Part shown: piece by piece, positions 12,143-12,586 of the stretch
Position numbering within the stretch: the first letter of the stretch is position 1
How the letters are laid out: each line of letters starts with the position of its first letter
From: JAZNSB01 sp045590955
GTDB lineage: Bacteria > Pseudomonadota > Alphaproteobacteria > RF32 > CAG-239
DNA: 12,586 bases
NCBI GenBank assembly: GCA_045590955.1
Contig: JAZNSB010000033.1
Location: 1-12,586, forward strand
Reading direction: 5' to 3'
Notes under the pieces: generated by a model
Database searches by the model: none
The model's input: only the letters and a program-made list of their open reading frames with translations
Told to the model about the DNA's origin: nothing
Program-made: the position numbers and the translations under genes

Positions 12143-12586
12143 TTAGAAATTTTCTTTTAATTCAAAGAAATATGCTTTTGGGTGGTCGCATACCGGACAT
12201 TTTTCCGGAGCATTCTTAGCATTTGTTCTAAAACCGCAGTTTCCGCATTCCCAAACCACTGCATCTTCACGAGAAAATACCGTCTTATCTTCCACGCTTT
12301 TGAGCAACTTACGATATCTTGCTTCATGTTGAGCTTCAATTTTTGCAACGCCTTCAAACAAATTTGCAATTTGCACAAAACCTTCTTCTCTTGCTTCTTT
12401 TGCCATACGAGCATACATATCTGTCCACTCATATTCTTCACCGCAAGCAGCATCTAAAAGGTTCTTTTCTGTCATTGGCACTTCACCGTCGTGCAAAAGC
12501 TTAAACCACAACTTTGCGTGTTCTTTTTCATTGTTTGCGGTTTCTTCAAAGAACTTGGCAATTAAGTTATATCCTTCTTTTTTTGC
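12143..12586 (-). CDS. rbr: Rubrerythrin (N-terminus outside window)
   Basis: The frame is open to the window end, giving 147 residues. About 30-40 N-terminal residues of a ~180-aa protein are missing. Rubrerythrin is a cytosolic non-heme di-iron peroxidase that reduces H2O2 with electrons from rubredoxin or NADH, common in anaerobes. The reading begins AKKEGYNLIAKFFEETANNE and continues KEHAKLWFK, carrying iron ligands in EET..NEKEH. The second ferritin-like helix pair has EEYEWTDMY and EAQHEARY. The C-terminal rubredoxin domain has both CxxC knuckles, CGNC and CPVC, in ECGNCGFRTNAKNAPEKCPVC. Domain order is the classical one, di-iron then rubredoxin. An internal TTG start at 12511 is not used, since the conserved sequence continues upstream of it. 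Confidence 0.95.
   Translation of the reverse strand, partial: AKKEGYNLIAKFFEETANNEKEHAKLWFKLLHDGEVPMTEKNLLDAACGEEYEWTDMYARMAKEAREEGFVQIANLFEGVAKIEAQHEARYRKLLKSVEDKTVFSREDAVVWECGNCGFRTNAKNAPEKCPVCDHPKAYFFELKENF

Noticed and set aside
1..12586. tRNA genes, CRISPR arrays, insertion sequences, prophage genes
   Set aside because: No T-loop-like GGTTCRANNCC with matching acceptor arms, no spaced direct repeats, and no transposase, integrase or phage structural motifs were seen on either strand.

Overview
The window is AT-rich DNA (roughly one third G+C by eye) from a Gram-negative, flagellated, probably anaerobic or microaerophilic bacterium. The Gram-negative call rests on lpxK (lipid A). The motility call rests on flgB-flgC-fliE and a FlhB-like export switch fragment. 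Rubrerythrin suggests a low-oxygen life. The flagellar gene order, a sigma-54-like promoter on the rod operon and the RsmB/Sua5 types fit an alphaproteobacterium, perhaps one of the AT-rich gut lineages. That placement is an inference, not a read-out. TGA is used as a stop and TGG as Trp, so the ordinary bacterial code applies. No tRNA, rRNA, CRISPR array, insertion sequence or integrase was seen.

Layout. 1-447: 3' end of lpxK. 449-1393 (-): aldo/keto reductase, tail-to-tail with lpxK. 1507-1710 (-): cold-shock protein with its own promoter, leader hairpin and terminator. 1897-3405 (+): an archaeal/eukaryotic-type prolyl-tRNA synthetase that has lost most of its zinc-site cysteines. 3485-3949 (-): orphan 154-aa protein. 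4098-4574 (+): Hsp20. 4621-5775 (-): flgB-flgC-fliE rod/basal-body operon behind a sigma-54-like promoter. 5954-6280 (+): stand-alone FlhB C-terminal-like protein, divergent from the rod operon. 6277-7488 (-): RsmB-type rRNA m5C methyltransferase. 7558-8085 (-): orphan gene with clearly higher G+C. 8173-9291 (-): M29 family aminopeptidase. 9418-12088 (+): three-gene, translationally coupled operon. 12143-12586 (-): rubrerythrin, cut by the window edge.

The most interesting locus is 9418-12088. Its first gene encodes a 450-aa protein with a J-domain-like helix ending in HPDK (residues 145-162) and a cysteine-free HNH-nuclease-like signature (HH334-335, N356, H365, H369). Two bases later comes a 125-aa protein resembling the SUKH (SMI1/KNR4, YrhA-like) immunity superfamily. 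The third gene, sharing an ATGA stop/start with it, is a full-length Sua5-type threonylcarbamoyl-AMP synthase. Nuclease plus SUKH is the classic arrangement of a polymorphic toxin-immunity pair, but no secretion signal is visible. An intracellular defence or toxin-antitoxin role is therefore equally possible. These assignments come from motif reading only.

Genes are closely packed. Most convergent pairs share a bidirectional intrinsic terminator (3435-3453, 4579-4601, 12096-12123). Two convergent pairs (lpxK/AKR and flhB-like/rsmB) abut or overlap with no hairpin between them. No gene-free stretch exceeds 300 bases.
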